Source: Siphonodentalium dalli
Lineage: Eukaryota > Mollusca > Scaphopoda > Gadilida > Siphonodentaliidae
Direction: 5' to 3'
NCBI GenBank assembly: GCA_032622095.1
Contig: CP136061.1
Coordinates: 89,022,983 to 89,086,982 of the forward strand
Length of the DNA stretch: 64,000 bases
The translations under genes and the position numbers were made by a program. Shown here in pieces: positions 1 through 14,000 of the stretch. The notes below the pieces were generated by a model that was given only the letters and a program-made list of their open reading frames with translations, did no database searches and was not told the origin of the DNA. Positions within the stretch are counted from its first letter, which is position 1, and each line of letters starts with the position of its first letter.

Positions 1-177
1 TAGGACACTATATGCACATTTTAAGGTCTCTGTGTTAGGTTTTTGGTTGAATTTTTGCACAGCCCTATGTTATATGTACTTGGCTCAGAGACATGCTGAA
101 CGTTGTCCTGTGTACATGCTTGGGACTATATAAAACACAAGGCTCCGATTTTCATTTTCATGGGGTTGCTTTGGTGC

Positions 178-262
178 CTCTGTGGTATTGACGTCAAGAC
201 TTTCAGTCGCAAAGCACACTTGCCATCATGGGCCGGGGTTTGAATCCCATCCAGTCCAATTG
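178..262 (+). repeat. tRNA-like SINE head (fragment)
   Basis: The segment has a B-box-like GGTTTGAATCC at about 238-248 and, some 50 bp upstream, an A-box-like TCTGTGGTATTGACG. Together they resemble a decayed tRNA-derived SINE promoter. No clear 3' tail or target duplication was seen. Confidence 0.35.
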
Positions 263-360
263 TCTCCAAAAAAACCCCAAAAACATGCAGCTTCTAAACA
301 TCAGCGCCTTGTGTGTTATACAAGGCAACACTCGGTACCTCTTGGAGACACATACATATA

Positions 361-810
361 TGTGACCCGCCATATCAAATTCAGTCGTAAGTCGGGATTT
401 TTTTTTACCCTGTGCCAATGCATTCTCTTATATATGCGAGTCGACCATAGGTCGCCTCGCATATATAAGAGAATGCATTGGCCTAACAATTTTTTATCTT
501 TTTTTTTAAATAAATGTTTCTTACAATTTTTAGGACATAAAATAAAAAACATCCATTACCCTGCAGGAAGCCCCACACATATATAGAAGAGTGTCGTCTG
601 CTCATGTTTGTCTGGGGCTCTGTATGGGTGAAATTATAAAATTGTTAAAGAATACAAGAAAAAATTATTAAAATTGTAAAAAATTGTTAGGCCAATGCAT
701 TCTCTTATATATGCGAGGCGACCTATGGTCGACTCGCATATATAAGAGAATGCATTGGCACAGGGTAAAAAAATCCTGACTTACGACTGGATTTGATATG
801 GCGGGTCACA
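361..810 (+). mobile_element. double-hairpin MITE, TGTGACCCGCC family, copy 1
   Basis: Inverted ends TGTGACCCGCCATATCAAAT and complement at the two limits. Two ~70-bp hairpins (about 414-482 and 692-760) share the arm CCAATGCATTCTCTTATATA. There is no coding capacity. The target duplication is ambiguous because the flanks are TA-rich. Confidence 0.85.
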
Positions 811-996
811 TATATACATATAACATACAGTTGTGCTAAAAATCTACCTTATTTTTTATCTTTATCTCTATAGATCTCTGGCAATTGATTTAACATGCCA
901 AAAGTGAGCAAATATTCTGTCCAGAAACTAACTTTCAACAAGCATAATTTGATTGTCATACTACATATGATACAGTTTTCAATAACAAGTGTTCTT

Positions 997-1269
997 TCAA
1001 CCCTTCCATGACTGGAGCTTCCTGAAATTTTGCCAAAAACCCTGTGCCAATGCATTATCTTACATATGCCAGTCTCCCATAGGGAGCCTCACATATTAAA
1101 GATAATACATTGGCCTAACATTATTTGCCTTGACCTTGTAAGCCATTGTATTCTCTTATATATGCGAGGCTCCATATGGGAGACTCGCATATATAAGTGA
1201 ATTCACTGGCACAGGATCATTAATGCTGCACCAGCGCAGCTCCCGTTATGAACTTCATGAAAGGGTTAA
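997..1269 (-). mobile_element. double-hairpin MITE, CCCTTTCATGA family, copy 1
   Basis: Ends read CCCTTCCATGACTGGAGC and CATGAAAGGGTTAA. The two hairpins have a CTCCC(T)ATAGGGAG-type centre that distinguishes this family's loops from the GTCGACC loops of the others. Confidence 0.75.
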
Positions 1270-1409
1270 ATATTCTAAATAAACAGTAACATAACAATAA
1301 TATGTTGCACGGCATATGGTAAAGCACTCCTGCCAAATACCATTGTCACAGAATATCATCAGGATATGACAACAATATCTGGAAACTGATGATGTCCTGC
1401 GATAACACT

Positions 1410-1805
1410 ACTGATTAACAAACCTGAGTTTGCCTGTCATTTGCAGAATGAGGTCCCCAGAGGGTGAATTTAGTGATGCTATCCCACAAAGTGGGCTAGC
1501 ATCACTAAATTCACCCTCTGGGGACCTCATTCTGCTTAGGCCTCATCTTCTCTGGAAAGTTTCTTCATTATCAAATTTCTATAGAAATTTCTTCACATAG
1601 ATTCTATTTCTTTTTTTAATAGTTCAGTATCTCTATATCCCCAAATTGGCAGACGACACATTGCATAATCGAGGTTCCCAATTTGGGAACTTCAATCTGA
1701 GTCTATGTCTCCCGTAGCCGATGAGACCATGCAGAATGAGGTCCTCAGAGGGTGAACTTGGTGATGCTAGCCCACTGTGCACACTAAACTCAGGCTTGTT
1801 GCAAA
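1410..1805 (+). mobile_element. hAT-like palindromic MITE, GCAGAATGAGGTCC family, copy 1
   Basis: A ~90-bp near-perfect palindrome at 1444-1535 centred on AGTGGGCTAGC. A spacer with CCCCAAATTGGCAGACGACA follows, then a second, damaged palindrome. It lies just after the DSTYK stop codon in the direction of transcription. Confidence 0.7.
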
Positions 1806-1890
1806 TGCATTGCATGGCGTTAAGAAATTATTACCGATTGTACTGACGGGGACTTTCTTTTTTTTGTAGTGGTGTTTTTATACTCTTGAC

Positions 1891-2099
1891 CTAATTAGAT
1901 GTTCTTTTCACGGCTATATTGCTACTCCTCCTTGGTGGCATTGGTGTTACTGTCTTTAACGGGAATCGTTTCTGTATGTTCTTTAGGCTCATCTCAACAT
2001 CTCCCAACAGAGGGCGCTTGGTAGGCTCGCCTTCCCAGCAACTCTCCATGAGCTTCCAGCATTCAACATCAAATATCGACAGCTTCTCCGGACGAAGAC
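1891..2099 (-). CDS. DSTYK: DSTYK exon 13 (C terminus and stop)
   Basis: Encodes residues 876-944 and the TAG stop at 1893-1891. [20 protein letters not shown] followed by [11 protein letters not shown] is the conserved kinase C-lobe end. The last 30 residues ([13 protein letters not shown]) are basic and not conserved. The acceptor is CTGCTTCAAG. No canonical AATAAA was found within several hundred bases downstream. Confidence 0.93.
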
Positions 2100-5000
2100 C
2101 TTGAAGCAGAGAATGTTACTTATTTCGACGATACAGTTATACAATAAATGACATACATACTACACAAAATGGAGTAGAAGCATATCACACGGAGAGGGCA
2201 TAGTGTTAAGGACTGTCCATCTGCCATCCCATGCACAGATGATAATATAGATTTATATTTAATATGAAGAATATATATACACTAGCAGCAACAGGCTCTA
2301 TTTATGGCCCCTTTGTGTGCTTTGTGCACATTTTGATCGTTTAAATATTTAATTTTTTTTTAAATGAAGAATTTTAATTAAATGTTTTTTTTATTAGATT
2401 GAACTCCTTGCTTAAATTAACAAAATATTATTTTTTTTTAAACTAACACTGTTAAAACATCTGCCGCCCCAAGTCACCACACCAAATTTGGTTGAAATCC
2501 GTCCAGGGGTCTGGAAGAAAAATCACGAATACACAGACAGATCTTATTCTTTTATATATATGCCAAAAAACGACGTTGATGGTTTATAATTACACCGATA
2601 ACACTTTATTTTCAGCTCTCTACTATTAATCCATCTCAGAAAATAAATTGCCACAACAGGATTTTCCGTTGGACGATCTCCGAATTTGGTTGATGGACTG
2701 AAAATAAATTGGCCGAAATTGTCAACGACCAAGCAAACTTTCAGAAAATAAATATTTACACCTCAACTTCAATTTTCAGCAATAAACTATCCATGATAAA
2801 ACAAGAGCATCGCTAGGGCATGGCAAAATACGCCCTTTAGCCATTTTGAATTGTACTACCGCAAAATAAAATAATACTTTGAGCTTACATTTGAAGAAAA
2901 TCTGATATACCCCTAATTTCAATGCCAAAATGCGGTCAAATTCTAAGTCGAAAAATGGCCGTAATTCATGTAAAAATAATTAGACAGAACCTATATTCGA
3001 ACTTGGCCTGTAGTTTTAGCTGGGAAATACACATATCAGCTTTGGTTCAGATCAAATAATAAAAATTGGAGTTATCGGTCGGAAACCGAAATGTTATGAA
3101 ATTGGTCAAATTCTAAGTTGAAAAAGGACCATAACTCATGTAAAAATAACTGGACGGAACCTATATTCGAACTTGGCCTGTATCTTTAGCTGGGAAATAC
3201 ACATACCAACTTTGGTTCAGATCAAATAATCCAAACTGGAGTCATCGGTCGGAAACCAAAAATGTTAACGGACGGAGGGACAGACAGACACACGGACGGA
3301 CGGACAGACTGATAACATAATACGACCTTTTTTCAAAAGGGCGTATAAAATACTTGTTTGACTACGATTTACATTTAAAATGACCCAAATACGACTCAAT
3401 AATTATCAACACACACAGAGTCGAATCCGAAGCGACTGGATAGCGATCGCAGGTAAAATTATTAACTCCAGACTCCTGTCCCGATGTAATTTGTAAACAA
3501 ATGCCCTAATCACATCTAATGTTCTCGTGACAAATGCCGTGTCATTACCATTGGGATGAAGCAGAAAAATGTTAATAGGGTTGTAATCGGGTAACACATT
3601 TTATTTACTCCCAATCAAATTATCCATGTTCATCAGCCTGTTGATCAGTCTGATTCATGATAATATGTGACCCGCCATATCAAATCCAGTCGTAAGTCGG
3701 GATTTTTTTACCCTGTGCCAATGCATTCTCTTATACATGCGAGTTGACCATAGGTCGCCTCGCATATATAAGAGAATGCATTGGCCTAACAATTTTTTAT
3801 CATTTTTTTTAAATAAATGTTTCTTACAATTTTTAGGACATAAAATAAAAAACATCCATTACCCTGCAGGGAGCCCCACACATATATAGAAGCATATAGA
3901 AGAGTGTCGTCTGCTCATGTTTGTCTGGGGCTCTGTATGGGTGAAATTATAAAACTGTTAAAGAATACAAGAAAAAATTATTATAATTGTAAAAAATTGT
4001 TAGGCCAATGCATTCTCTTATATATGCGAGGCGACCTATGGTCGACTCGCATATATAAGAGAATACATTGGCACAGGGTAAAAAAATCCCGAATTACGAC
4101 TGGATTTGATATGGCGGGTCACATTTGTGTTCACAGGAACTATACACGTTGTCATGGATGCTCTTTCAAAAATTAAACAAATGAAAAACTTTTGAGTATT
4201 CAGTCGAGCTTTACAAAAACATGAATACGGCTGAAATGCACAGACATAAGTATAGTATAGTGTCCGTAAGAGACAGAAACATGCAATATAGTCATCAACT
4301 ACTTCTTCAAAAGTTTCTAGCATTGAGTTTTCATGTTGTTTTTTCACTGAGATTCTAATTGAATTCTCGTTCCGCACTTTCGTGTCATCCGGGGACGTTG
4401 TGTGGGCGACGATTATGGCCTCTCGACCAATCAAATTCCCACATTTCTTTAAAACGAAAGTAGTTGTAATTATATATATATAGATATGCATATTGTCAAC
4501 ACAAAATTAAGTCCATGTATCTTGAGATACACCAGATTATGGGTAATTTTTCAGGATTTAGTTGGAAATATGGCTTGTTGCCATTCAGCTTTCCGATGAA
4601 TGGCAACAAGCCATATTTCCCACTAAATCCTGAAAAATTACCCATAATTCTGCTGAAACGGAGGTGGGGGTCAGACTGTATGGTAGAGTGGATTCTTTGA
4701 CCCCTTTTATATCTCCTTACTCTAATTATATATAAATCTCTTGTCTTGTCTTGGTTCTTGGTCCTTAGTTTGGAACCTACAGCCCTTGGGTTCTGATTCA
4801 GATGGTCAAGATTTTGTTTATAGAAATGATTATGTTTTATTCTAATAATATTCCCATCAGACAGGTAAGAATGATGATAATCTATAATATATTCATGTGA
4901 TCAATAGCACTGATAGCTCTCTAAGATTGCAACTCAATTTAATGCTCAGATTCTATTCTCATAGAATCTGAGCATTAAATGTGTGCAAATACACGGAAAC

Positions 5001-8000
5001 GGGTATTCCAAATTACGCCACAAAGGTAGTCAAACTTCAATAAAAGGCACTTTCAGAAAGCCTATTAATAACACATCAAGCGTGTTCTATTGTTTACTGA
5101 AATGATTGGGCTCACATTGGAAATATCGGGCTTTGAGTCCCAAATTGTATGCAAACCCTGAAGACGGGTGCTAAATCTGACTTGCTCTCCTAAGATTTCC
5201 GTTACAAAGCCGACCACCGGAAGTGGTCACTTGTTTTTATACTAGGCGACCATAGATGGGAAAATGGTGACGAAAATGAGCATGTTTACAAAGCGTTGTG
5301 GCGAAACCGAAAGTAGGAAACTTTACGCTATGACATTAAATGTATACTTTGCAACATCGCTACACTGCTGTGAGTGTTTGGGGGAACTTACTTATTTGGA
5401 GGGGTTTATCTGTGTTATCTAACCAGAATCTTACCTTTTTTGACGGACGTCCAGAGTTGATCCTTGTTGGCACATTGTTCGAAAGACTGTGGTAGCTTAA
5501 CAGTTCCTGCACAGACATACCAGAATAGAATCCCGAAAGCGTAAACATCAACACTGTTGTCATAGCGACCAGAGAACAGCTCCGGTGCCATGTGTATTGG
5601 TGTTCCCACAATGCTTCCACTCATCATTGCTTCTGGCTTACAGAATCCTAAGTCCGTTATCTTCCCTCGATTCTGTTTGTCGAGCTATATTAGCATAGAA
5701 ACAAGAACTAAGTAAATTAAAGATACCTGTAAGTGTCAAGCCTGATTATAGTGTGTCTGTCATTTGCAGAATGAGGTCCGCAGAGGGTGAATTTAGTAAC
5801 ACTATCCCATGCTGGGGACCTCATTCTGCTTAGGCCTCATCTTCTCTGGAAAGTTTCTTTACTATCAAATTTCCATAGAAACTTAGATTCTATTTCTTTT
5901 TTAATATACTTTCTCTATATTCCCAAATTGGCAGATGACACATTTCATAATCGAGGTTCCCAATGGGTGTACATCACAATATTCACCATTTGGGAACTTC
6001 AATCTGAGTCTATGTCTCCCACACCAGAGGAGGCCATGCAGAATGAGGTCCCCAGAGGGTGAATTTGTTGATGCTAGCTCGCTATGCAGGATAGTGTCAC
6101 TAAATTCAAACGACAGGCACACTAAACTAACTCACGCTTGGCAAGTGCACATTTTCTAGCCTGATTATAATTTTCCAAAGTCTTTATGTCAGAATGACCC
6201 ACATGATTATGATTGGGTATGCCATTTTGAAATTGAGTAGGTCAGAATGGGAAAATCTCAGAAGCTTTAATCACCAAATAAACAACATTTTAAGGATGAA
6301 TTACTCATTTTAAGATGGTCTATTTCTTTGTAAACATATGTTATATAGTTACCTGGGTATAAAATATTAGATATGAATTGAAGACCCCTGTCCGGAAATG
6401 CTTCTATCGATTAATATTTATTATATTTTGAAAATGTTCTGGTTGTTTAGCTAATGAGCAAAAGTGGTTACTGCTAACAGAGACCAGGAATTTTATTGTG
6501 TAATTTTGTCACAAATAAACGTAATTTAATCTCATTTTCACTTTTAAATATGTAATAGAACAATAAAACAATCAATCTGGGACATTTGACATTCGGAGCA
6601 TGCTATGTGAACGCTCTAATGATCTCAATCGCTGTATGGTATTGCCTGAATGGTCTGTTCCAAAAATAGAACAAAAAGTGTCCCACTTTATCATAAAATA
6701 TTCAAAATAAGATAAATATTAATTAATAAAAGCGTTTCCGGACAAGGGTCTTCAATTTATATCTATTATTTTAACCCACAAAACTATTTCAAAATTGTTA
6801 TATGAAGAGATAATCCATCTTTAATTATCTTTGTTTTTGTGTATTTACTGTGTAGTAATTGATTAGTTAATTAAATGTGGGCCTCTACTGGCTGCTTTTA
6901 TTTTGTCCAGAAATTTCTTTTAAAAATATACACAATTAATGGTCACTGCCGGGACCTGCCTAGAAGTTTAAAATTGTGAGAAGTCATTTCTCCCTGTTTA
7001 GTTATTAGGGAGAAGTACTGGTGTATGAGAGAGAAGTCACTTCTCTCTGGGACAAAAATAGGGAGAAGTGGCATATCAGGCAGCAAATGTCTCCCAAGTC
7101 ACTCTCTAGGCTGGTCCCCATCTCCCAAGTCTCTCTCCAGGCTGGTCCCCATCTCCCAAGTCGCTCTCTAGGCTGGTCCCCATCTCCCAAGTCTCTCTCC
7201 AGGCTGGTCCCCATCTCCCAAGTCTCTCTCCAGGCTGGTCCCCATCTCCCAAGTTGCTCTCTAGGCTGGTCCCCATCTCCCAAGTCGCTCTCTAGGCTGG
7301 TCCCCATCTCCCAAGTCGCTCTCTAGGCTGGTCCCCATCTCCCAAGTTGCTCTCTAGGCTGGTCCCCATCTCCCAAGTTGCTCTCTAGGCTGGTCCCCAT
7401 CTCCCAAGTCGCCCTCTAGGCTGGTCCCCATCTCCCAAGTTGCTCTCTAGGCTGGTCCCCATCTCCCAAAATGCTCTCTAGGCTGGTCCCTATCTCCCAA
7501 GTCGCTCTCTAGGCTGGTCCCCATCTCCCAAGTCTCTCTCCAGGCTGGTCCCCATCTCCCAAGTCGCTCTCTAGGCTGGTCCCCATCTCCCAAGTCTCTC
7601 TCCAGGCTGGTCCCCATCTCCCAAGTCTCTCTCCAGGCTGGTCCCCATCTCCCAAGTTGCTCTCTAGGCTGGTCCCCATCTCCCAAGTCGCTCTCTAGGC
7701 TGGTCCCCATCTCCCAAGTCGCTCTCTAGGCTGGTCCCCATCTCCCAAGTTGCTCTCTAGGCTGGTCCCCATCTCCCAAGTTGCTCTCTAGGCTGGTCCC
7801 CATCTCCCAAGTCGCCCTCTAGGCTGGTCCCCATCTCCCAAGTTGCTCTCTAGGCTGGTCCCCATCTCCCAAAATGCTCTCTAGGCTGGTCCCTATCTCC
7901 CAAGTCGCTCTCTAGGCTGGTCCCCATCTCCCAAGTCTCTCTCCAGGCTGGTCCCCATCTCCCAAGTCTCTCTCCAGGCTGGTCTCCCCTCTCAAGTCGC

Positions 8001-11000
8001 TCTCTAGGCTGGTCCCCATCTCCCAAGTTGCTCTCTAGGCTGATCCCCATCTCCCAAGTTTTTCTAAAGGCTGGTCCACATCTCCCAAGTCTCTCTAAAG
8101 GCTGGTCCCCATCTCTCAAGTCGCCCTCTAGGCTGGTCCCCATCTCCCAAGTTGCTCTCTAGGCTGGTCCCCATCTCTCAAGTCGCTCTATAGGCTGGTC
8201 CCCATCTCCCAAGTCGCTCGCTAGGCTGGTCCCCATCTCCCAAGTCACTCTCTAGGCCTGTCCCCATTTCCCAAGTCGCTCTCTAGGCCTGTCCCCATTT
8301 CCCAAGTCGCCCTCTAGGCTGGTCCCTGGGTCGCTATCATGATAGTGATTGTACTGGTAATGACCAGGCCTGTTATTACTCTACAGAAAATAACTTCCAG
8401 GAGGGAAGACTGAGAAATTTGGGATATCATTGTTGTTTTTTCGTTAACCCTTTACCCAACAGAACGGCCCTAAGCCAATGCATTCTCTTATATATGCAAG
8501 TCGACCATAGGTCGCCTCGCATATATAAGAGAATGCATTGGCTTCACACATTAAAAATTATAAAATTGTTAAAGAATGTAAGAAAAAAATGGTAAAAAGT
8601 GTTAAAAAAAGATTTTTTTTAGGCCAATGCATTCTCTTATATATGCGAGGCGACCTATGGTCGCCTCGCATATATAAGAGAATGCATTGGCACAGGGCAT
8701 AACTGTAACTATCACAATGTGGTCAATGAACCGGTTCCAATGATATCCATATTTGTATGGTGTTATTGAGACAGACGGAAGATATTTTAGGCTGTTGAAG
8801 CTTTATTTGGCCGGTTTTGGCCGGTTTGTTGGGTAAAGGGTTAATTAAGAGATGTATCCCACAGGGAGCCCCACACAGATGGAAGCATGCACTGCAGAGT
8901 GTCGTCTGCTCCAGTCTATGTGGTGCTCTATAAAGGGTTAAAAAGTCAGTGAGTTGAATTTACTTAGATTACTGAGATTACAGCAAAATATACATCGGTC
9001 ATGTTGTCATACATAAACTCAAATTACTCAATTTCACTTCAAGTTTTGCTTAGGACAATATCCTTAACTGAGTGCCAGGTCCGATTTTTGTATCAACCCA
9101 TATACCCTGTGCCAATGCATTCTCTTATATATGCGAGTCGACCATAGGTCGCCTCGCATATATAAGAGAATGCATTGGCTTAACAATTTTTTTTTTTTTT
9201 ATTTTTTTTTTACAATTTTTTACAATTTTAATATATTTTATTATATTCTTTAACAGACTTATTGTGTAGGTTTAGGGCCGATAATATCGCCCCCTGTCAC
9301 TCAAAGGGTTAACTGAGTGCTTATAATCTGTCTTGCCCATGAATAAATATCAGAACAGGCAGATACACTTGACCAAAAAAAGATGCTGCAGAAAATACCA
9401 TTGGCTTATGGACCCAAGAGAATGTTTGCGAAGTTAAATTATCATACCAAAACATTCTTCAACTTGATATCACGATGGACAAGGCCTCGACCATGTAGAA
9501 ATCGTATACCTTCTACAACATCAACGGCAACCTGCAACCTGGAAATATGAAATCAGAAGTGGGATGGTACTATCCATACCAATGAAACAAACATAATAGA
9601 AGATCAGAAATATTGAAAATCAGACCGTTAAATACATTTTTTTTTTCAGATGATAATATTTTGGATAAATGAACTTTTGGACATTTTCAATAAAAAATTG
9701 CTAGCACAAACTATGCCCAATAAAATTCATTAGACATTGGTTATCTTTAACAACCAGAATAGATATGTACCCGAATACGATATCCAGGGACAAGCTTGGT
9801 AGTTTCAAATTGGAAAAAGTCACTAATTTACACCCCAACATCTCCCTTCTATGATCCAATAAGTATCATGCAACACAAGAGTACATTTTAATATAAAACC
9901 ATTATAATAAGTAAATATACTCTAAATATGCTGCTCATATGCATACTGGTATATGGGAGAGAAGTCACTTCTCCCTGGGACAAAAATAAGGAGAAATGGC
10001 ACATTTTACGGAGAAGATGCCTCCTAAGTCACACTCTAGGCTGGTTCTCTCCCAAGTCGCCCTCTAGGCTGGTTCTGACCATACCTGCTGGTCCATTCGA
10101 GATTGAGCTTGATAGCAGTGTACAAGTCACGCTGAAGTCTATCCATAACGAGAAGTACAGCCGGTGTAGAACCACCTCCGTAATTATAATCTATCACAGA
10201 ACCTCTCAGGATAACTATTCGATCATGCTCCGGAACATTCCTGTAAAAAAACATGGCCTTTGATAAAAATATTACAAAAGAAAAAGCATGAACTGAACTA
10301 TATTATCTATTTCTATACTAAATGGATTCTCCCACTCAGATATAAAAGTATAGATTGGAATGGTCTGTTATTCATTTAGAGGGGTGTTCAGGTAATAAAT
10401 GCAAGCAGACAACAGACAGAACAAGAGGTTGCAACGCTGGTGATGGCATACACCCATAGTGGCAGTAGCAAATTCGAACTGACAGAGTATGGTTGAGATA
10501 TCTGCTCAGATTAGGCACCTGCAAATATTCGAGATTCGATTCAATGTCGATATCGGACACCTGATTCAAGATCGACACCGAAGAGGTCCGCTGATTCGGA
10601 TATTTTCGAATCGGTGTTACTTTGATGTAGTCTTGTTTTTTTTTGCATCTAAATAACACATGCCAAATGACCTAAACTCACATAAATTGAAAGCAAGGTT
10701 ACCAAGTTAGCCAACGTAGGTAATTTTGAATCTATGCCATACAGAAGACGTGTGTTATGCAAATTATGTGCTTCGATCGCAACCCGTGACGGTGATCAAT
10801 CGCCGCAAATATTTGTAATCTGTATCGACACTATGTAAATTGTCTACACGGTGCGTGATCACTAGGTGCAGAACTCAATTGATTACCGTATGTTTAGAAC
10901 TTCATATATCCAATTCAGATTATATGAATAAAATTCAATGTCAGCCAGCCTTATGAGTGAAAAAACATAGATTGGAATGAACAAAAACGGTGAGAAACCT

Positions 11001-14000
11001 TAAAACAATCGGCATATTACATTCTTAAATGGACGTCATCATGTGCAACAGTTATCTGCGACACAGCCGGCAGAATTCCAATGAATTTCCTACTTTCAGT
11101 TTCCCATCAAATTTGAGCGCGTTGCACCAAGCTTCGATCCGTTGAATCTTATTGATAACATTTAACACTTAACTTGTGTCTGTTTTCTGGGACCCCCTCC
11201 GCGAAGACAACTACTGTGAATTTGTGATGTAGGTGTGATCTATTGTGGGGTGAACAGTTTAACAGATAACTACCATTGGTATCGGACTATAACAATTATA
11301 TCGCGCTGAACGGTGTACCCATGTCGACTTGTGTCAAATCTTTATTATCTTTATCAAATAATGCAGACAAGTGACTTCCATTCCATGGGGTTTGTGATAC
11401 GTTGATTGAACTGTCTTTAAGTGTCTTACTGTCACGTCTTGTGTCATGTTCGCCATGACACAGCTAGATAGAAATTAAATGCAAAATATCCCAAACCCTC
11501 CATGAGACTGAGAGTGACTTGCCTATGTCATGATTTTCCAAAAGAAAACCAAGTTCCAACGGAAGTTTAAGGAGATTAACATTGTTATATAGTGTCTAGT
11601 GAATTTTGCAGTTTTTGTCATGAGACACCAAATTACACAATGATAGACAATGCCAATCACTAGCCGATTCGATTCGAGATTTGATTCAATGTCGATATCA
11701 GAAAGGAGATTTGATATCGAGATTTGATTAGTTGGAAAATCCCTGATTCGCAGATCCCTAGCTCAGATGGAAACAAATGTAAATAAACAAAGATAAATAA
11801 CTCTAGAATGGAAAACATGAAATTTTTTGAAAAAAGATGATCTAGCCCTGTCCCTAGACATTCGATATTAATGAAGTAAGCTATAGTTATATATCACCTT
11901 GTATAGTAGAACTCCATTGCAAGGTCATTCCAGTGTTTGTCATCAGGAGGAACCACTGATTTTATCGCACATGGTGAGAACCCCGCCCATTTATCACAAG
12001 CATAAACAACTCCGTACTGACCACGCCCAACCTCCTTGCCAATCTGTGGTACTCCTACAAAAGACGAATAAAGATTTGGTGAAAAAAACTTTCAAGTAAT
12101 ACCTCTGGCTCATATTAAACCTTTTTATACTCAATGGATTCTCCCATCCAGTTATAAAAGTCTACATTGGAATGGTCTATTATTGATCTGGAGGTGTGTT
12201 AGGAAAAATAAGCAGACAGCAAATAATAAAAGTACAGAATGAGTCCTATTTCTTAAAGGGAAATGTTCAGATAATAAATTCAACAAATGACAATTGGTTG
12301 TTTGTTGAACTTTTGATCTGAACATTTCCTATGGGATAACTACTCATCAATGAGTATTTAGTATAGAAACAGATAGAGAGTTAAAACAAACATCTTAATA
12401 TAACCTGAGGTGCTGTGCTTTTATCCACAGGCACAGAGGCTATTGATGAAAACCATAATATCATCAGCAGAAATTTTTTTTTACTTTCAGATATTAATAA
12501 GAATATATTCTATGTTTTTTGTAAGTCCCACATATGTGTACATGTACTTGTTGGTGGATGTCCAGAGACACTTGAGTCAATGCCTTTCAATTAGTCGGTC
12601 TGATTTTAGATGTTATTTTAAAAAGTGAAAGGTAGTGTTATGTGCAGTGAACTTAGCTTTGAATCACTTTACTGTTTAATAATGCATCTGTTACTTACCG
12701 TACTGTATAACATCTTTCAATGATGTGCTTTCGAGAGCCAGCTTGGCGACTTTTGGGGCATGGTACTTCCTAAGTTTTATTCGTTCTTCTTCAATCTTAT
12801 CGAGGCGACCCGTGTGTTTAATGTCTAGCTGCTTCAGAGCTGTGCTGAATGCCTCGTGAGATCTATTAAGTCGGTCCTTTATCTGCGATGATATACTTTT
12901 TGCCAGTCTGCAAAAAACAAATAACAGGAAAATGAATTAAACTAAAAGATTAGTCAGGCATGTGAATATGGTGCCGGACATTTTCAGAAAGAGTGTGAAT
13001 TTAGTGATGCTATGCTGCATCACCAAATTCATCCTATGGAGACATCATTCTGCATGGCCTCATCTGCTTTGAGAGACAGAGACACAGATTTATTCTCCCA
13101 GATGGTGAAGATGGTGATGTGCACCAATTGGGCACCTCGATTATGCATTGTGTTGTCTGCCAATTTGGGGATATAAAGAAACGAAAAAATGAAAGAAAGA
13201 AACATACTAAAGAAAAACACTTGTTAATTTGATATAAATAAAGATACTTTCCAGAGAAGATGAGACCTAATTGGAATGAGATCCGTAGAGGTTGAATTTT
13301 ATAATGCTAGCGTGGTGTGTGGGGTAGCATCACTAAATTCACCCTCTGGGCTCATTCTGCAAATGACCAGCACCATTTTGATGCCTGATTGTGTCAATAT
13401 TTTCGGGCTTAGACATGTAAATATTGTCCTCCAACATCCAAGAAGATGCCAGCCGATCTGCCAATTTACCCATTCATGATGGGAGCTGCGCTGGTGCAGC
13501 ATTAAAATTCCTCTGCCAATGCATTCTCTTATATATGAGTCTCCCATAGGGAACCTCTCATATGTAAGAGAATATCCTGGATTACAAGGTCATGGTAAAT
13601 ATTTTTAGGCCAATGTATTTTCTAATATATGCGAGACTTGCATATATAAGAGAATGCATTGGCACAGGGTTTTCGCAACGTTTCAGGAAGCTCCCGTCAT
13701 GGAAGGGTTAATATTTGTTCAAAGCATACAGCTTTTATCATGAGTATAGCCAACATGACTGAGAACACATCTGTTTTTAACCAAAAATATAGCTATCAAG
13801 AACACTTCTATCATTGTGTTTTGCAGTCTAATTATAACTAGACCAAGGTTTCCTTACAGTCAACACTCAGTCTAGAGATACCGGTACTTAAATTGATTTC
13901 CGAGATGGATGGGGAATTCCCAGCTCGTGACAGCTCATTAATATTCATGTTTCCAAATAAAGACTATCAACACTCGAATATATGCAGTGGGTCAAAGGTC

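Larger units (their letters stand above)
1..1890. other. region downstream of DSTYK
   Basis: Contains a SINE-like head (178-262) and three MITEs (361-810, 997-1269, 1410-1805). No coding exon was recognised. Confidence 0.6.

Noticed and set aside
316-552. Small proteins containing [20 protein letters not shown], recurring many times
   Set aside because: They translate the palindromic hairpin core of MITEs. Both strands give similar peptides because of the inverted repeat.
4515-4700. Open frame containing [18 protein letters not shown]
   Set aside because: Lies within a mariner-like foldback core; the peptide recurs at 41549 from another copy.
7005-8143. Open frames with repeats such as [17 protein letters not shown]
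   Set aside because: Products of the 31-bp minisatellite. They occur on both strands and stop when a unit is irregular.
7085-8325. CRISPR-like regularly spaced 31-bp repeats
   Set aside because: Units are directly contiguous with no unique spacers, and the genome is eukaryotic.
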